The notes: a model not told the origin generated them from the letters alone. A stretch of 64,000 bases of DNA from Ferruginibacter sp. (GCA_025362235.1 JANYGZ010000050.1:28439-92438), one strand, 5' to 3'. Shown: positions 1-8,897, counted from the first letter of the stretch. Numbers and translations are program-made.

Positions 1-438
1 ACATTCACTGTTCCAGTTATCGGCAAAAAATTTTGCCCGTTCTAATGAAACCCAATAATCATTGGAACTTGCAACAACAATGGTTTTAAAATTAATTTTA
101 TTTAACGGGATAGGGGCAAAGCCTTTTGCCGGAAAGGTGTATTTAGGATTTTCAATATCACTTGGCGCAACAAGCAGTGCTCCTTTTATGGATATGTTGT
201 ATTGCGTTGCCCAATGTGCAATGGTGCAGCAACCCAAACTATGTGCAATTAAAACAACCGTTACCGGGTCGTAACCGGCAATTGCTTTGTTAATGGTTGT
301 AACCCAATCACTGCATAAAGGCGCATCCCATTCCTGTTGATTTATCCGTTGAAAATTATCACCTGATTTTTAAAAATATGTTTGATAGTGTTCTTCCTCC
401 GAATTGCCAAGCCCGGGTTTTATAAAATAATTTGTCAT
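1..438 (-). pseudogene. RBBP9/YdeN-like serine hydrolase, interrupted by an in-frame stop; 3' end off the window
   Basis: Read on the minus strand from the ATG at 436-438, the protein starts MTNYFIKPGLGNSEEEHYQTYF, meets a TAA at 370-372 (codon 23), and continues in the same frame with KSGDNFQRINQQEWDAP and the nucleophile elbow AHSLGC. This is the order expected in the RBBP9/YdeN (Ser_hydrolase) family of small alpha/beta hydrolases: an N-terminal strand with a GLGNS-type oxyanion loop, an RINQQEWDAP-type segment, then GxSxG. A single change such as GAA to TAA would explain the break, because nothing is shifted or missing around it. The C-terminal Asp and His region is partly beyond position 1. 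Either the gene is recently inactivated or the base call is wrong. Another frame (359-583) is open here, but I prefer the family-consistent reading. Confidence 0.8.
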
Positions 439-685
439 TCTGGTTTCCAATGTAGGGAATTAGATTAACTTTCTGCGAAATATCGCTTACTTGTTGGGTG
501 AAGAAACCGAATACAATCTTATTATATTCTTCCGAAAGCAGTATACGTGTATTATTACGGAATGAATTTACAAGTTGAGACACAAGAAAAACTTAGTAGC
601 ACTTTTATTGATTGACACATAAAAAATAAAAATTTTACATTAACGATAATTACAATAAAAAACTTCATAATCAAAAAATAAACCA

Positions 686-1537
686 ATGAAAAAGATCACC
701 GTTACGTTTGCATTGCTTGCATTATTTTTTGGCGCAGCTGCCCAGAAGGAAGGCGCTACATCTTCTGTGAATCCTGTGAAAGACTGGAAGTTTGGAATAG
801 CACTTTGGACATTTCATACTGGAAGTTTTTCGCAGGCACTGGACAACGTTGATAGTGCAGGCTTGAAATATATTGAACCAAATAATTTTACCAAAACACT
901 TCCTGAGCTCAATGATTCATCGCTTATGCAATTATCACCTTCAGGCATACAAAAATTAAAATCATTGATAGAACAAAGAGGACTAAAATGCGAATCGGTT
1001 TATTGTGCAGGCGGCAATGATATTAGCTCATGGAAGAAACAATTTGAGATGGCAAAGCAATTCGGCGTTCAATTTATAACATGTGAACCGCCATTGAATA
1101 TGTGGGATAGCATTGACAGTCTTGCAGGTGTGTATGGAATTAAAGTCGCTATCCACGAACATTGGCAGGGTATGAGTCATTACTGGAATCCTGATACTAC
1201 ATTGATGGCTTTAAAGGGTCATCCAAACTTTGGAGTGTGCGCCGATCTTGGGCATTGGCCAAAGAGTGGTATTAACCCTTTGAAGGCAATAAAAAAGTTA
1301 AGCGGCCATATCATCGCTGTACATTTAAAAGATATTGCTGCCTATAACGATCCTAAATTAGTTGATGTACCTGTTGGAACTGGTGTTGTGGATTTTCCCG
1401 CTATTTTCAAGGAACTGAAAAAGCAGGGTTTCAAAGGTCATATCTATATCGAACGGGATGCAACAGAGCAGCCGAGCAACCTGGCCTCAGTGATACAGGA
1501 AGTTAAATATTATAACGAACAGATGAAGAAATTGTAA
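686..1537 (+). CDS. secreted sugar phosphate isomerase/epimerase-like TIM-barrel protein
   Basis: The 283-residue protein has a cleavable signal peptide (residues 1-19, ending GAAAQ) and then the xylose-isomerase-like TIM barrel (AP endonuclease 2 family). Visible family features are GIALWTFH at the first strand, EPNNF, the YCAGG strand, IHEHW, CADLGHWPKSG and HLKD near residues 190-220, and a final YIERD strand. These supply the His, Asp and Glu ligands that usually bind a divalent metal. Members isomerise or epimerise sugars or polyols; the Bacteroidota periplasmic versions are mostly uncharacterised, so no substrate is given. It stands alone, about 250 bp from its upstream neighbour and with no operon partner. 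The start fits because the signal peptide follows directly. Confidence 0.88.
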   Translation: MKKITVTFALLALFFGAAAQKEGATSSVNPVKDWKFGIALWTFHTGSFSQALDNVDSAGLKYIEPNNFTKTLPELNDSSLMQLSPSGIQKLKSLIEQRGLKCESVYCAGGNDISSWKKQFEMAKQFGVQFITCEPPLNMWDSIDSLAGVYGIKVAIHEHWQGMSHYWNPDTTLMALKGHPNFGVCADLGHWPKSGINPLKAIKKLSGHIIAVHLKDIAAYNDPKLVDVPVGTGVVDFPAIFKELKKQGFKGHIYIERDATEQPSNLASVIQEVKYYNEQMKKL

Positions 1538-1740
1538 CCATTGTCCGCATACTGTTTATAATAGTAAGGCACAAAGACGTGAATCGTTGATACGGATTTA
1601 TGTATTTGTGTCTTGGTTTTTATTGAGTACACGGAATGAATTAACTTAGAAAAAAAATAGATTTCAAATGCTTTAGAAGTATTGGTCGAGTGTGCCGACC
1701 ACAGAAATAAGTGTATCAAAAACTCCAATACAAATAAAAT

Positions 1741-1914
1741 ATGAAGATGAAAGGGGTTGTAAGAAATGTAAGTGATTTTTTAAAAGAGCAAGAATGGATA
1801 TTTATTATTGAAGATGATATGAACATTGAATATTTTATTATGGAAGAATCATTCTATAAAAAAAATTATTTAAAAAGCCCAATAACAAAACGAGAGTTGG
1901 AATTCATTAAGTAG
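1741..1914 (+). CDS. small hypothetical protein (57 aa)
   Basis: An ATG at 1741 opens 57 codons up to TAG at 1912-1914. The product is rich in acidic and aromatic residues (EWIFIIEDDMNIEYF) and ends in a basic stretch. I recognise no family. It has no signal peptide or membrane segment. There is no clear ribosome-binding site, which is normal in Bacteroidota. It lies in the same AT-rich accessory stretch as the next orphan gene, so it may be a real small gene or the remnant of a longer one. Confidence 0.3.
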   Translation: MKMKGVVRNVSDFLKEQEWIFIIEDDMNIEYFIMEESFYKKNYLKSPITKRELEFIK

Positions 1915-2021
1915 GGATATGCAAATAGAGTTTGATTATGTATTTATTAATAATGTAAACCTTATAACAAAACTATTATGGTAGATTTCAGTCTGTTACA
2001 AGAAAGTCGGCGTACTTTATC

Positions 2022-2040
2022 CACGCCTTATTCCTGCGCC
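2022..2040. repeat. left arm of an imperfect inverted repeat flanking an orphan gene
   Basis: CACGCCTTATTCCTGCGCC here matches the reverse complement of 2810-2828 at 17 of 19 positions. The two arms bracket the AT-rich gene at 2092-2799 and are visibly more GC-rich than the DNA between them. Confidence 0.6.
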
Positions 2041-2091
2041 CAGGGTGGGACTAATCCATATAGACAAGAAAAGCCAAAACCCAATAGATAA

Positions 2092-2799
2092 ATGCTGAAG
2101 CAAATAAGCATAAGAATTCATGATGATGAGATAATGGTAACCCCTTATTTCTATACTGGGAGTATTGAAGAACTATATTATAATAGCTTGGTAAATACTG
2201 ATTGTAAAGAGATTCAGTATATTAATATATATATTACAAATTTGAAATCTTCTTACATAAAAATAGAATCAAAATTTTTAGATAAAAATATATATTTTGA
2301 CTTTCCTTATTTTGAAAATCTGAAGAATAACTATGATAAGAAAAAATATATTCTTGATATACTTCATTCTGCCATTTTGAATTTATCTATTCAGTTTGGA
2401 TGGGATAGTGTACCTTTTGAAAAGGCCTATCAAACATGCTTAGAAAAGGAACTATTGTTAGGTTGGGTTTTTAAAAATAAATTATTTATTAGCCCGGGCA
2501 AGAACCATTTTTTCGGGTTGCTAAATTTAGTTGATATTGGAAAATATGAAATTTTCGGAGTTCTATTTAATTCTAAAAAATTAGAAATTGCCAGGCATAT
2601 CTTATTTGAAGACTCAACTTCTGTATTTAATATTGACTATGCTTCTTGGGAAAATTTTAATGACAGATTTTTTTATAAATTCAAAGGTCCTAAAAAAGTA
2701 TTTGAGATAGCTATAAAGGACATTATCGAGAATAAAAAAGTAAACTTAAATCAAAACACGAGTAATTTTTTTAAATCAGATAACAGAGCGACAAAATAA
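2092..2799 (+). CDS. hypothetical protein in an AT-rich cassette-like setting
   Basis: The 235-residue product is cytoplasmic by appearance: no signal peptide, no membrane segment, and many Lys, Asn, Ile, Phe and Tyr residues. It begins MLKQISIRIHDDEIMV, has a central patch IQFGWDSVPFEKAYQTC, and ends in a polar Asn/Lys tail. I recognise no domain. The coding sequence is noticeably more AT-rich than the housekeeping-like genes around it, and it lies between imperfect inverted repeats (2022-2040 and 2810-2828), both of which hint at acquisition. Genes of this look are often immunity, toxin-neutralising or phage-defence accessories, but nothing in the sequence proves this. Confidence 0.6.
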   Translation: MLKQISIRIHDDEIMVTPYFYTGSIEELYYNSLVNTDCKEIQYINIYITNLKSSYIKIESKFLDKNIYFDFPYFENLKNNYDKKKYILDILHSAILNLSIQFGWDSVPFEKAYQTCLEKELLLGWVFKNKLFISPGKNHFFGLLNLVDIGKYEIFGVLFNSKKLEIARHILFEDSTSVFNIDYASWENFNDRFFYKFKGPKKVFEIAIKDIIENKKVNLNQNTSNFFKSDNRATK

Positions 2800-2809
2800 T
2801 AACCGATCA

Positions 2810-2854
2810 GGCGCAGGAATGAGGAGTGTGCCATAAGCGTTAGATTCCTGTGCC
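2810..2854. repeat. right arm of the inverted repeat, itself an imperfect palindrome
   Basis: GGCGCAGGAAT (2810-2820) pairs with ATTCCTGTGCC (2844-2854) at 10 of 11 positions across a 23-nt loop, and 2810-2828 also pairs with 2022-2040 on the far side of the orphan gene. The loop holds AAGCGTTAGAT, which resembles the 3' core of integron attC sites, but I found no matching 5' core. Confidence 0.55.
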
Positions 2855-2910
2855 AAGCACTTACTACCTGCTAAATAGCATAGTCCGTTGTTATGCAACA
2901 TGCGCTAAAA

Positions 2911-3339
2911 CTATTCTTGCTCTAAATAGTTTTTTAATGAAGTATTGATAATTTCATTCCAGCCCTGTTCAAAATTTGCAATAGTGAAATCCTTATTTTC
3001 TTTAGGAAACGTATTGATGTCTTTATGCGTTAATTGCAGTAAGGTTTTATTTTGCTGTTCAAATAATTCAAACGTTACAAAGGAGTTTCCTGCGTAACCA
3101 TCATATCGCCAGCTGTGTGTCAGTTTTTTCCCTGGAATCACTTCTGTTATTTCACAAAGATGCAGGTATTGTTTATCCGGCGGCCCGCCTGCAAACTGAA
3201 ATGTAAAACCGGCTTCTGCCTTAAATTCAGCAAGATCAAAATACCATTTTTTTATTTCATCTTTATCTGTTATTGCCTTCCATACTTTTGAAACAGGAGC
3301 ATCAAATAACCTTTCTACAACAATAGGTTTATCGGTCAT
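2911..3339 (-). CDS. SRPBCC / AHSA1-family protein
   Basis: A 142-residue single-domain protein of the SRPBCC (START/Bet v1-like) superfamily, AHSA1 branch. It shows the characteristic opening VERLFDAPVSKVWKAITD, then KKWYFDL, a central run of beta strands with KKLTHSWRYDGYAG, and the C-terminal helix NFEQGWNEIINTSLKNYLEQ. Length is typical of stand-alone members. These domains form a deep hydrophobic pocket; the bacterial stand-alone ones have mostly unknown ligands and roles. There is no signal peptide, so it is expected in the cytoplasm. It is followed on the same strand by nothing and preceded by the lipase-like gene 60 bp upstream, so the two could share a transcript. Confidence 0.88.
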   Translation of the reverse strand: MTDKPIVVERLFDAPVSKVWKAITDKDEIKKWYFDLAEFKAEAGFTFQFAGGPPDKQYLHLCEITEVIPGKKLTHSWRYDGYAGNSFVTFELFEQQNKTLLQLTHKDINTFPKENKDFTIANFEQGWNEIINTSLKNYLEQE

Positions 3340-3399
3340 AGTGTAAATTATTTTTGATGTATAATCGATTAGATGGCATCAATACTAATGCCAAATGTT

Positions 3400-4320
3400 T
3401 TAACAATGAACTCTCATCCACTTAGCTAAATCATCCAATACTTCCACCCTGTTTATTTCATTCAGCATTTCGTGCCGCCCATCAGGATATAATTTGTACG
3501 AGATATCTTTTACTCCGGCAGCTTTCCATTTATTGATTAATGTTAAAACTCCCTTTCCAAATAAACCTACCGCATCTTTGTCACCAGAAAATGCATATAC
3601 CGATATATTTTTAGGTACCTGTTTAATATTAGTTTTATTGAAAGCATCACTCATCCCTTTAAAAAAATAATAGAAAAAAACCGCACTGCAAATAAATCCA
3701 CATTGTGGATCGTTAATGTATGCATCAACTGCTTTTGTATCGCGGCTAAGCCAGTCAGATACTGTTCTGTTAGGTTTAAAGTTACTATTGTATTTTACGA
3801 AAGCGAGTTTATCAATCAGTTTACTTCTGTAAGCAGGGCCATATAATTTCATTTGCAGCCATGCAACCCCAATACCAAAACCCATTAGCGGATCTTTCTT
3901 TCCGTTACTGGCAGATAAAACCAACCCATCTATTTCGTTTCGGTATAGCTGAATATAACGCTGACATAAAAAAGATCCCATGCTATGGCCCAATAGAAAT
4001 ATTTTTTGTTTGGGGTGATTCTTTTTTAGATACTGCATCATTACATGAATATCGTCTACCTGTTTATAAAACCAATTGTGCTCTCCAAGTCCCTGGTCAT
4101 TTATTTGGGGCACAGCTTTACCATGTGCCCGTTGATCATGTGCATACACTGCAATACCATATTGTACAAGTATTTCTGCAACAGGCGCATACCGTTCTGC
4201 ATATTCTGCCATACCGTGTGCTATGTGTAATACACATAAAGGTTCAGTGACCGGGACCCATGAATACACAGGCATCTGGTGGCCATCTGCACAGGCTAAT
4301 TGAAAGGTTTTTTTTTGCAT
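3400..4320 (-). CDS. alpha/beta hydrolase (serine aminopeptidase S33 / monoacylglycerol-lipase-like)
   Basis: A 306-residue alpha/beta hydrolase of the Hydrolase_4 (serine aminopeptidase, S33) type. The N-terminal HIAHGMAEY gives the oxyanion HG motif, YAHDQRAHGKAV matches the DhRGhG-like strand of monoacylglycerol lipases, and the elbow LLGHSMGS places the nucleophile at Ser113. SGDKDAVG carries the probable catalytic Asp and DGRHEMLNE the catalytic His. There is no signal peptide, so it is intracellular. The family hydrolyses acylglycerols, lysophospholipids or related esters; the exact substrate cannot be read from sequence. It starts 16 bp after the end of the GH20 gene on the same strand and is probably co-transcribed with it. 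Confidence 0.87.
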   Translation of the reverse strand: MQKKTFQLACADGHQMPVYSWVPVTEPLCVLHIAHGMAEYAERYAPVAEILVQYGIAVYAHDQRAHGKAVPQINDQGLGEHNWFYKQVDDIHVMMQYLKKNHPKQKIFLLGHSMGSFLCQRYIQLYRNEIDGLVLSASNGKKDPLMGFGIGVAWLQMKLYGPAYRSKLIDKLAFVKYNSNFKPNRTVSDWLSRDTKAVDAYINDPQCGFICSAVFFYYFFKGMSDAFNKTNIKQVPKNISVYAFSGDKDAVGLFGKGVLTLINKWKAAGVKDISYKLYPDGRHEMLNEINRVEVLDDLAKWMRVHC

Positions 4321-4336
4321 CTAATTTTTTAAAAAG

Positions 4337-6247
4337 CTAAGCCTTCTTTTTTATGTTGGCCCTTTTTTGTATTTCATCTACTGGCATTACGATCATTCTT
4401 CCAACTGGTTTATTGCCGCGATAGGTAATTACTTTTAGCATTGCAGCATCTTTCGGGGCCATGATCGGGCCGGTATATTTTGGATAAAAATTATCAGGGA
4501 AAGAATTATCAAAACTATAATAAATATCAAGCCCCTCAATTTCGGTGGTCAGGTCAATTAATGCCTGCCCGTCTTTATTGGTTATTTTAAAAATGGGATC
4601 GTACATGGCAGGGGAATATTTTATTTCCCTTATATCGTAGCGCCCAAACTGTTGTTCTACTTTTGTTACAAAATTGTTCCAGTTCTTTTTTTCTTTGGGC
4701 GACCATACAGCTTCTGCGATGGCAAATGCCCTTGGCCACATCATATATTGCAGGTGGCGGGTGTTGGTTATCTGTTCCGTCCACATATTGGCCTGCCCGC
4801 CTTTTACATATTTTGCATCGGCACCTGCCGGTATGGGGTCAAATTGATAGGCTTTATTCAATCGCAGTGAAGAGTATATCCTTGGCTCTGTAATTACATC
4901 TGCCTGCATATAATCAATGTACACAAACGAAGCGGGGCTCATCACTGCTTCATGTTTTAATTTCGTTGCTTCTATGCCACCTTTTTCGCTGCGCCAGCTC
5001 ATTACTGCTGCGTTTGGCCCAACACCTCCTTCCAGCACTTCATCCCAACCCATAAATTTTTTGCCTTTTGATTCTACTATTTTCTCTACTCTTTTTTCAA
5101 AATAACTTTGTACTTCTTCCATATTTTTTAAACCTTCTTTTTTCATCAGTGCTTTGATTGCATCACTTTTTTCCCAATAGGTCCTGAAAGTTTCATCACC
5201 GCCTGTATGGATATATTCAAAAGGAAAAAGCTGTGCCAGTTCTGTAAATACCTTATCCAGAAAAACATATACATTTTCATTGGAAGGACAAAGGTTATCA
5301 TCTACCAATGCAGTATGTGTAGCCCACTCTTTTAGCTTTTCTCCTGACCCTACACCGTGATTGTCTACCCCGTTTGAACAGGATAAATCAGGATAGGCTG
5401 CAATGGCTGCAAGACTATGGCCGGGCACATCAATTTCTGGCATAATATTTATAAATCTTTCCTTTGCATATTGCACCACTTCTTTAATATCGTCCTGTGT
5501 ATAAAACCCTCCATAATCACGTGGCTCATCAGGCGTGGGAGGTGAAAAGGTTCCAAAGTAGCCTGTTTTTTTTACGTTCCAGGCGCCAATTTGGGTAAGT
5601 TTTGGCAGGCTTTTTATTTCAACACGCCAGCCTTCATCATCAGTTAAATGCCAGTGAAATAAATTAAATTTACACCGGGCCATCTGGTCAATATAATCCT
5701 TTACTTCTTTTTTTGTAAAAAAATGCCGCGATACGTCCAGCATTAAACCCCTCCATCCAAAACGTGGATAATCGGTAATGCTTACGCAGGGAGCCTGCCA
5801 TTTTACCTGCGGCATCACCACATTGCTTTCTATTTCTTTGGGCAATAATTGAATAAGGGTTTGTACACCATAAAATAAACCTGCGGGCTGATTGGCCTCG
5901 ATAATAATATTTGTGGTAGTGATGTTTAACTGGTAACCCTCATTGCCAATTGTTTGATTAGGGGTTTTATTAATCACCATTTTAATTACAGCATTTGGCA
6001 ACTGTTTGCCAATGGTAACCTTGTAACCTGTAGAAAGGCCAAGGCGCTGCTGTAGAAAATTATTGGTTGTTTTTAATGCAGGCAAATCAGGAGATTCGAT
6101 GGTTATATTGTTGGGAAGAGTAAAGCTGCCCGCATTTTGCACCATTTGAACAGGTTCGGGAATGATGGCAATTGGGCCGGCAGTATTTTGGCAAATGCTA
6201 TGCAGACCTGGCAGGCAGCAGCATAAAAGAATCACTATTTTTTTCAT
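4337..6247 (-). CDS. beta-N-acetylhexosaminidase, GH20
   Basis: A 636-residue secreted exo-enzyme. Residues 1-19 form a signal peptide; residues 25-155 are the GH20b-like alpha/beta domain; the catalytic barrel starts at YPRFGWRGLMLDVSRHF and contains NLFHWHLTDDEGWR, MPEIDVPGHS and HTGGDE, where Asp351 and Glu352 are the pair used in substrate-assisted catalysis. A C-terminal beta-sandwich (about residues 550-625) resembles the CHB_HEX_C_1 domain common in Bacteroidota members. The enzyme removes terminal GlcNAc or GalNAc from glycans or chitin oligosaccharides in the periplasm. It is the first gene of a probable minus-strand unit with the lipase-like hydrolase. It faces away from the two-component system, with about 108 bp of shared upstream DNA. 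Confidence 0.95.
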   Translation of the reverse strand: MKKIVILLCCCLPGLHSICQNTAGPIAIIPEPVQMVQNAGSFTLPNNITIESPDLPALKTTNNFLQQRLGLSTGYKVTIGKQLPNAVIKMVINKTPNQTIGNEGYQLNITTTNIIIEANQPAGLFYGVQTLIQLLPKEIESNVVMPQVKWQAPCVSITDYPRFGWRGLMLDVSRHFFTKKEVKDYIDQMARCKFNLFHWHLTDDEGWRVEIKSLPKLTQIGAWNVKKTGYFGTFSPPTPDEPRDYGGFYTQDDIKEVVQYAKERFINIMPEIDVPGHSLAAIAAYPDLSCSNGVDNHGVGSGEKLKEWATHTALVDDNLCPSNENVYVFLDKVFTELAQLFPFEYIHTGGDETFRTYWEKSDAIKALMKKEGLKNMEEVQSYFEKRVEKIVESKGKKFMGWDEVLEGGVGPNAAVMSWRSEKGGIEATKLKHEAVMSPASFVYIDYMQADVITEPRIYSSLRLNKAYQFDPIPAGADAKYVKGGQANMWTEQITNTRHLQYMMWPRAFAIAEAVWSPKEKKNWNNFVTKVEQQFGRYDIREIKYSPAMYDPIFKITNKDGQALIDLTTEIEGLDIYYSFDNSFPDNFYPKYTGPIMAPKDAAMLKVITYRGNKPVGRMIVMPVDEIQKRANIKKKA

Positions 6248-6355
6248 AAAATAAACACTGTTTAGTAAATTGATTTTTATAATTAACAGCTGTAAATGTA
6301 AGAGTTATTCAGTTTTAATTCAGAATGCGTATCTTATTTTACCAAAAGTAAAAAA

Positions 6356-7030
6356 ATGAAGGTTCTTATTATAGAAGATGAAAAAGAATTGAGTAAAAGT
6401 ATTGTTACTTATTTAAAGTCAGAGAATTATTCCTGCGAATTGGCAAGTGATGTTAAGTCGGCATTAGATAAAACCGAAGCATATGATTATGATTGCATTT
6501 TATTGGACATAACATTGCCCGATGGAAATGGGCTTAGCATTTTAAAGGAGTTGAAAGCAAATAAAAAAGCAGATGGGGTTATTATTATTTCAGCAAAAAA
6601 TTCTATTGACGACAGAATTGCCGGCTTAAACCTTGGGGCAGATGATTATTTAGCCAAACCTTTTCATTTATCTGAACTAAGTGCAAGAATTGCAGCAGTA
6701 ATCAGGAGGCGGCGGTTTGATGGTAATACGGTGCTGGCACTAAATGAAATCATTATTGATACCCTCGCCAAAACAGTGCATATAAATAATATTACTGTTG
6801 ATACAACCCGTAAGGAATATGATTTGCTGTTATACCTTGCCGCTAATAAGAACAGGGTAATTTCAAAAAATGCCATTGCAGAACATTTATCAGGCGGCGA
6901 AGCAGACGTATTTGATAACTTCGATTTTATATATGCACACATAAAAAATTTAAAGAAAAAACTAACGGCGGCAGGTTGCGAAGATTATATAAAATCAATT
7001 TATGGAATGGGATATAAATTTGAAATTTAA
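6356..7030 (+). CDS. OmpR/PhoB-family response regulator
   Basis: A 224-residue response regulator. The receiver domain (1-115) has the acidic pair in IIEDEKE, the phospho-acceptor Asp51 in ILLDITLPDGNG, and the conserved Lys in IIISAKNSIDD. Residues 125-224 form the winged-helix DNA-binding domain typical of OmpR/PhoB, with TRKEYDLLLYLAANKNRVISK and the final SIYGMGYKFEI hairpin. It starts 2 bp before the histidine kinase gene, so the two are co-transcribed and form a cognate pair. Likely targets are the genes immediately downstream (PepSY-like protein, propeller, efflux system), which is inference from position. Confidence 0.95.
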   Translation: MKVLIIEDEKELSKSIVTYLKSENYSCELASDVKSALDKTEAYDYDCILLDITLPDGNGLSILKELKANKKADGVIIISAKNSIDDRIAGLNLGADDYLAKPFHLSELSARIAAVIRRRRFDGNTVLALNEIIIDTLAKTVHINNITVDTTRKEYDLLLYLAANKNRVISKNAIAEHLSGGEADVFDNFDFIYAHIKNLKKKLTAAGCEDYIKSIYGMGYKFEI

Positions 7031-7032
7031 AA

Positions 7033-8301
7033 ATGAAACTACTCAATAAGTCTATTTCTTTATATATTTTATATGCTGCTGTTTTACTGCTGATAGCTAT
7101 CCCTGTCTTGTATTTTTCCATCCAGCACCGGGTGGTGCACGAGATGGACGAAACCCTGCAGGATCAAAAAGATAATATAATCAGCGAACTGCAAAAAACA
7201 GATACTTTAAACCTGGCACCATGGCTCGAAAATATTGAACCCGGCATCACCCTTTTGCCATCAGTAACTGAAAATAATAAGCCAGATAAATTTTACACAA
7301 CATTCATCATTGAAAAAATTTCTAACGAAAAAAACCCATACCGGGTATTAGAAACTACCGTCAATCTCAAAGGAAAGCCATACACTTTGCAGATAAAAAA
7401 TTCTTTTATAGGCAGCCAGGATTTAATTCAAAGTATTGTAAGGATTGTAGGCATTTTGTTATTGATGGTAATAGTCGGGCTGGTGTTAATTAACCAGGTA
7501 CTGTCAAAAAAATTATGGAAACCATTTTATAGCCTGCTGGATAAGTTGCAGGAGTTTAAAATAGAAAACAATGCTCCACTTCATTTTGAAAAAACTAGCA
7601 CAACAGAATTTACGGCTTTGAATAAAGCCATCACTTTATTAACGGGCCGCAGCAGAGAAGTGTACCAATCTCAAAAGGAATTTACAGAAAATGCTTCGCA
7701 TGAAATGCAAACGCCTTTAGCAATTTTTCAGGGTAAGCTTGATCTGTTGATGCAGACATCGCCACTCACCAAGGAGCAATCTGAATTAATAAGCGATTTG
7801 GCAGATGTTAACCAGCGGGTAAACCGCTTAAACAAAAGCCTGCTGTTGCTTACAAAAATTGAAAATAACCAGTTTGCAGAAATAGAAAACGTATCTATAC
7901 AGCAGTTATTGATAAAGCTGATAGAACAATACAGTTTTCAACTGGAACAACGGAATATTACCATTATAAATGAAATTACAGAAGACATAGTAGTAGTAGC
8001 CAATAAAATGCTGATTGAAATAATGCTGGGTAATTTATTAAGCAATGCTATCAAGCACAATTTTATTAATGGCTCTATTTTGATTAGCGGAAACAAGACT
8101 GAGATAACCTTTATGAATACAGGAACAGAAGCGGTACTAAATGAAGATAAAATATTTCAGCGTTTTCAAAAACAAACTACAGACAGCAGCAGCATTGGCC
8201 TTGGCTTGCAAATAGCCCAAAAGATAGCTGTTAACTATCAATATACTATCAGCTATAACTTTTATAAAGGGCATCATCAATTTAAGCTCCGCTTCGGGTA
8301 A
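7033..8301 (+). CDS. sensor histidine kinase
   Basis: A 422-residue membrane histidine kinase. Two membrane segments (about residues 9-29 and 134-154) bracket a roughly 100-residue periplasmic sensor region of no recognised type. After a linker comes the HisKA domain with ASHEMQTPLA, phospho-acceptor His223 (the usual Glu-Leu-Arg after the His is Glu-Met-Gln). The ATPase domain follows, with the N box NLLSNAIKHN and a G box SIGLGLQIAQ; the D/F-box region is short, as in compact Bacteroidota kinases. It begins 2 bp after the response regulator stop. Kinase plus regulator next to a PepSY-like secreted protein is a common Bacteroidota arrangement, suggesting an envelope or metal signal (inference). 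Confidence 0.95.
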   Translation: MKLLNKSISLYILYAAVLLLIAIPVLYFSIQHRVVHEMDETLQDQKDNIISELQKTDTLNLAPWLENIEPGITLLPSVTENNKPDKFYTTFIIEKISNEKNPYRVLETTVNLKGKPYTLQIKNSFIGSQDLIQSIVRIVGILLLMVIVGLVLINQVLSKKLWKPFYSLLDKLQEFKIENNAPLHFEKTSTTEFTALNKAITLLTGRSREVYQSQKEFTENASHEMQTPLAIFQGKLDLLMQTSPLTKEQSELISDLADVNQRVNRLNKSLLLLTKIENNQFAEIENVSIQQLLIKLIEQYSFQLEQRNITIINEITEDIVVVANKMLIEIMLGNLLSNAIKHNFINGSILISGNKTEITFMNTGTEAVLNEDKIFQRFQKQTTDSSSIGLGLQIAQKIAVNYQYTISYNFYKGHHQFKLRFG

Positions 8302-8381
8302 ACACGGCACTATATTTAAATTTGTGTTAAGTTATTAGTGTCAGTCAAAAATAATTTCGTCATTCAGTATTTATTCAGATT

Positions 8382-8389
8382 TACCTTTG
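8382..8389 (+). promoter_or_regulatory. possible Bacteroidota sigma-ABfr -7 box
   Basis: TACCTTTG fits the TAnnTTTG consensus and sits 36 bp before the PepSY-like gene. The -33 element is not clear. It would start a separate transcript for the small secreted protein, consistent with the terminator after that gene. Confidence 0.35.
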
Positions 8390-8424
8390 AAGTTTACATT
8401 ATTAAATAACTAAAAATAAAAAAC

Positions 8425-8853
8425 ATGAAAAAGATTATTATGATGGCACTAGTGTCAATGTCAATAACGTTTACTGCCAGTGCTCAAAAATTGAATGATG
8501 CAGACGTGCCTGCTGCTGTTAAAACATCTTTCGCAAAAAAATATTCAGGTTCTGTTGCCAAATGGGAAAAAGAAGATGCGAAGTATGAAGCAGGATTTAA
8601 AAAAGATGGCAAAACTATGTCGGCCTCGTTTGAGGCAAGTGGCACTTTTACAGAATCTGAAGTGGACATTAAGGTAGCTGATTTGCCGGCAACTGTTTTA
8701 ACTTATGTAAAGGAACATTACAAAGGTAAAACCATAAAGGAAGGGGCTAAAATTACCAAGGCTGATGGCACAGTAAACTACGAAGCAGAGGTAGATGGCA
8801 AAGATGTAATATTTGATGCTGCAGGTAAATTTTTGAAAGAAGTAAAAGATTAA
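8425..8853 (+). CDS. secreted PepSY-like domain protein
   Basis: A 142-residue protein with a signal peptide (about 1-20, ending ASAQ) and two PepSY-like repeats. The first is VPAAVKTSFAKKYSG, VAKWEKEDAKYEAGF, then SASFEASGTFTESEV; the second is LPATVLTYVKEHYKG followed by YEAEVDGKDVIFDAAGKF. This is the PepSY_like (DUF2874-type) family of small periplasmic proteins that Bacteroidota often encode beside two-component systems. Function is not established; binding of a ligand or inhibition of a protease have been suggested for PepSY domains in general. It lies about 120 bp after the kinase, with a possible own promoter, and is closed by a strong terminator, so it is probably a highly expressed output of the adjacent kinase/regulator pair. 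Confidence 0.88.
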   Translation: MKKIIMMALVSMSITFTASAQKLNDADVPAAVKTSFAKKYSGSVAKWEKEDAKYEAGFKKDGKTMSASFEASGTFTESEVDIKVADLPATVLTYVKEHYKGKTIKEGAKITKADGTVNYEAEVDGKDVIFDAAGKFLKEVKD

Positions 8854-8866
8854 AATTGTATTTTAC

Positions 8867-8897
8867 AGGAGCGGCTATAAAGCTGCTCCTTTTATTT
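8867..8897 (+). terminator. rho-independent terminator after the PepSY-like gene
   Basis: AGGAGCGGCT (8867-8876) pairs over 10 bp, with one G-U wobble, with AGCTGCTCCT (8881-8890) across an ATAA loop and is followed by a T-rich tract. It lies 14 bp after the stop codon. Confidence 0.8.

Noticed and set aside
359..583. minus-strand open frame of 74 codons as a gene
   Set aside because: It overlaps the family-consistent RBBP9-like reading in another frame and shows no recognised domain.
2833..2846. AAGCGTTAGAT looks like the 3' core of an integron attC site
   Set aside because: No matching RYYYAAC core was found 50-130 bp upstream and there is no integrase nearby; the palindrome around it uses other bases.
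4652..5105. several plus-strand open frames inside the GH20 gene
   Set aside because: They are antisense shadows of a full-length GH20 gene with complete catalytic motifs.
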